This document shows positions 62,154 to 64,000 of a stretch of DNA of 64,000 nt, piece by piece (position 1 is the first letter of the stretch; every line of letters begins with the position of its first letter). Made by a program: the position numbers and the translations under genes. Source of the stretch: Palsa-147 sp036513895 (lineage in GTDB: Bacteria; Acidobacteriota; Terriglobia; Acidiferrales; UBA7541); the NCBI GenBank assembly GCA_036513895.1, contig DATBYF010000096.1, positions 19,544-83,543 on the forward strand, read 5' to 3'. The notes beneath the pieces are model-generated. The model searched no databases. It was not told the origin of the DNA and saw only the letters and a program-made list of their open reading frames with translations.

Positions 62154-62698
62154 GCGACGCGGTCCACGAGCATCACACGCTCCTCCTTGTCAATTTCGTG
62201 CAGGCGAACTTCGATGATTTCGGTGTCGCTGGTCGTGACGGTGCGGCCGATGAAGGTGGCCTCAATCGGCAATTCGCGATGGCCGCGATCGATCAGGACA
62301 AGCATGCGAATACTTTTCGGGCGGCCAAGGTCGAAGAGGCCGTTCATCGCTGCGCGCGCGGTTCGTCCCGTGTATAGAACGTCGTCGACGAGCACAATGT
62401 CTCGATCATCCACGACGAATGGAATTTCTGTCGATTGGACAACGGGCTGCGACGCGACGGTGGAGAGATCGTCGCGATAAAGTGTGATATCGAGCGTGCC
62501 GACGGGGATATCAACGTTCGAGAATGCTTTGATCGTTTTCGCGAGGCGATTCGCCAGCGGAACGCCGCGGCGACGCACGCCGATAAGCACTACATTTGAG
62601 GTGCCGCCACTCTTTTCGACGATTTCGTGCGCGAGCCGCTGAAGGGTGCGGTCAATTTCTTCAGGAGCCATCAGTTGTCGTTTTTCTTCGACGCGCAT
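62150..62698 (-). CDS. pyrR: bifunctional pyr operon regulator / uracil phosphoribosyltransferase
   Basis: 182 residues, type I phosphoribosyltransferase fold. The PRPP loop is IVLVDDVLYTGRTARAA and the GVRRRGVPLA segment matches PyrR. In many bacteria PyrR binds pyr mRNA leaders when UMP is high. It heads pyrR-pyrB-pyrC. I chose the ATG at 62698 with AGGA about 10 bases upstream; a GTG at 62707 is too close to that site. No clear anti-terminator or terminator was found in the short leader shared with divergent pyrD, so RNA-binding control here is inference. Confidence 0.92.
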   Translation of the reverse strand: MRVEEKRQLMAPEEIDRTLQRLAHEIVEKSGGTSNVVLIGVRRRGVPLANRLAKTIKAFSNVDIPVGTLDITLYRDDLSTVASQPVVQSTEIPFVVDDRDIVLVDDVLYTGRTARAAMNGLFDLGRPKSIRMLVLIDRGHRELPIEATFIGRTVTTSDTEIIEVRLHEIDKEERVMLVDRVA

Positions 62699-62841
62699 TG
62701 GCCGCACATCCTAGCACACGAAATGGAAGTTGGGGAGGCGAGCGTTCGAAGCGATCGTCTCATTATGATGCAAGCCGCGGCGATAGAGGGCGTCGACCTG
62801 AAAAGGGGATTGAGCTTGACCTGCGTGGTAGACTTTCGCCG

Positions 62842-63825
62842 GTGAGCACACCGCAGCCGGCCCCAGCTCCGACTCGGCCCGCGGAAGTTGACCTCAGCGT
62901 CAACGTCGGCACCCTTTCCTTCAAAAACCCCATAGTTGCCGCTAGCGGCACATTTGGCTATGGCATCGAGTTCGCGGAGCTCGTCGACCTGAACCGCCTC
63001 GGCGGAATCGTGGTCAAGGGGCTGTCTGCAGAACCCATGGCGGGTGCCGCCCCTCCGAGGGTCTGTGACACGGCTTCCGGGATGGTCAATGCGATCGGGC
63101 TACAGAACATCGGAGTGAGAGCCTTCGTAGCCGAGAAGCTGCCAGTGTTGCGTCGTTACAACACTCTGATACTAGCGAACGTATTTGGGAAAACGGTCGA
63201 AGACTACCTTGAAGTCATCCGCGTACTGGAACAGGCGGAGGGGGTAGCTGGGTACGAATTGAATGTCTCCTGCCCGAATGTAGACAAGGGGGGAGTGGAG
63301 TTCGGTCTTGACCCGGGGTGCCTCAGCTCGGTCGTCGAGGCGGCAAGACGGAGCACGTCGCGGCCTCTGTGGGTGAAGCTCGCGCCAACTGTTGGATTCA
63401 TTGGAGTTATGGCTAAGGTGGCTGAATCGGCAGGAGCGGACGCTTTGACCATCGCCAATACGTATCCTGCATTGTGTATAGACACACACAATCGAAAGTC
63501 CCGTTTGGGGAGTACCACAGGTGGATTGTCTGGACCGGCCATAAAGCCGATAACTGTCCGGTTGGTATACGAGGCCTGCAAGGCAGTCAGGATACCGGTA
63601 GTTGGCCTCGGCGGGATCGAAACTCCTGAGGATTCAGTAGAGTACCTGCTCTCAGGGGCATCGGCGGTGGAGGTTGGCACAGCACACTTTGTAGACCCGA
63701 GGGCATCCGAAAGGCTTGTCGAGGGACTAACAGGGTGGTGTAAGGCCAATAACATCATTCGAGTGAGCGAATTAACGGGCGGCTTTACAGGGATTAGTGG
63801 ATTGCCAGAAAGAGCCCCGAACTAG
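62842..63825 (+). CDS. pyrD: dihydroorotate dehydrogenase, class 1B-like
   Basis: FMN enzyme that oxidises dihydroorotate to orotate, 327 residues. FKNPIVAASGTFGYG, the active-site Cys segment ELNVSCPNVDKGG, TIANTYPALCID and GGLSGPAIKPI match the class 1B type, which normally works with an iron-sulfur PyrK subunit that is not in the window. The start is GTG at 62842; the frame is open to 62596 but overlaps pyrR antisense. The ribosome-binding site is weak. Codon use differs from all neighbours: ATA, AGG, AGA, GTA and TAC/TAT mixes are common, where neighbours use CGC, GCG and NNC, suggesting recent transfer or replacement. Confidence 0.93.
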   Translation: MSTPQPAPAPTRPAEVDLSVNVGTLSFKNPIVAASGTFGYGIEFAELVDLNRLGGIVVKGLSAEPMAGAAPPRVCDTASGMVNAIGLQNIGVRAFVAEKLPVLRRYNTLILANVFGKTVEDYLEVIRVLEQAEGVAGYELNVSCPNVDKGGVEFGLDPGCLSSVVEAARRSTSRPLWVKLAPTVGFIGVMAKVAESAGADALTIANTYPALCIDTHNRKSRLGSTTGGLSGPAIKPITVRLVYEACKAVRIPVVGLGGIETPEDSVEYLLSGASAVEVGTAHFVDPRASERLVEGLTGWCKANNIIRVSELTGGFTGISGLPERAPN

Positions 63826-63831
63826 TATAAT
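63802..63831 (+). promoter_or_regulatory. probable sigma-70 promoter inside the end of pyrD
   Basis: TTGCCA at 63802-63807 and TATAAT at 63826-63831 with an 18-base spacer. The -10 box is perfect and begins directly after the pyrD stop codon. It points at the partial gene starting at 63860. Confidence 0.6.
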
Positions 63832-63859
63832 TCGTTCATTAGAAAAAGGTTAGGTGATT

Positions 63860-64000
63860 ATGCGATTCGAGAAAAGCACGACCCCAAGCGCAGTATTTTT
63901 AGGCTTTGCACTTTTTTTATTGACGCCCGGCTTGAATGCACCTCTCACCACTCCGGTTTCCGGAGGCTCGCTTTCTGCGACAAATCTGCAAGCGGCATCA
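63860..64000 (+). CDS. start of a predicted secreted protein (runs off the window)
   Basis: 47 residues from the ATG: a basic N-terminus (MRFEKST), a hydrophobic stretch (AVFLGFALFLLTPG) and then a Ser/Thr-rich mature start. This looks like a signal peptide. A GGTGA stretch 4 bases upstream may serve as ribosome-binding site, and a good promoter lies in the end of pyrD. The rest of the gene is beyond the window, so no function can be given. Codon use is as AT-rich as in pyrD. Confidence 0.6.
   Translation, partial: MRFEKSTTPSAVFLGFALFLLTPGLNAPLTTPVSGGSLSATNLQAAS

Noticed and set aside
1..64000. CRISPR array, prophage or rRNA operon
   Set aside because: No regularly spaced repeats, phage structural or integrase genes, or rRNA sequence were seen in the window.

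Overview
The window looks like chromosomal DNA of an Acidobacteriota bacterium (Terriglobia-like). This is inferred from the gene style: an Oar-type TonB receptor with a carboxypeptidase-regulatory domain, secreted caspase-like and TldD/PmbA proteins, a GH18-CE4-GT2 fusion, a SigK/RskA pair, and GC-rich codon use. No rRNA is present to confirm it. Most of the window is core metabolism with tight ATGA-coupled operons; the clearest accessory patch is about 49.4-52.6 kb.

Layout. 0-8.4 kb: 5' end of rpmB, an AI-2E family membrane protein, and an oxidative-stress cluster (katE, tRNA-Ala, katG divergent from oxyR, with a near-complete OxyR operator at the oxyR start codon). 8.4-20.7 kb: a large Oar-like receptor, a secreted caspase-like protein with a small secreted neighbour, an NfeD/slipin operon, a frameshifted epoxide-hydrolase-like gene and a secreted LolA-like protein. 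20.8-35.7 kb: two secreted TldD/PmbA proteins, a metallophosphoesterase, a CDF metal transporter, a GT39-like membrane protein, the GH18-CE4-GT2 fusion, an isoquinoline-oxidoreductase-like molybdoenzyme pair and an EamA exporter. 35.8-41.1 kb: panB, dinB-like, panC, and a minus-strand gatB-bcp-ligT operon. 41.2-47.0 kb: a vitamin B12 uptake locus (btuB-like receptor and btuFCD) with two cobalamin riboswitches, one followed by an intrinsic terminator. 47.1-49.2 kb: thiolase and enoyl-CoA hydratase.

Accessory patch: a string of small hairpins, a DpnA-like adenine methyltransferase directly followed by a DpnI-like nuclease, then a REP-associated transposase with two near-identical palindromic repeats, one in its own 3' end and one just upstream. 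Then 52.7-64 kb: serS, a small secreted protein, rskA/sigK, gdhA, thiD, a secreted cupin, the pyrRBC operon, a divergent pyrD with unusual codon use, and the start of a secreted protein.

The two most interesting observations are: (1) the peroxiredoxin gene between gatB and ligT has an in-frame UGA exactly at the catalytic Cys codon, followed by a SECIS-like hairpin, which suggests a selenocysteine peroxiredoxin; (2) a DpnI-type nuclease, whose family cuts methylated GATC, is encoded 12 bases after a methyltransferase resembling the GATC methylase DpnA, a pairing that should be self-destructive unless specificity or activity has changed. The nuclease also has Gln in place of one catalytic acid.
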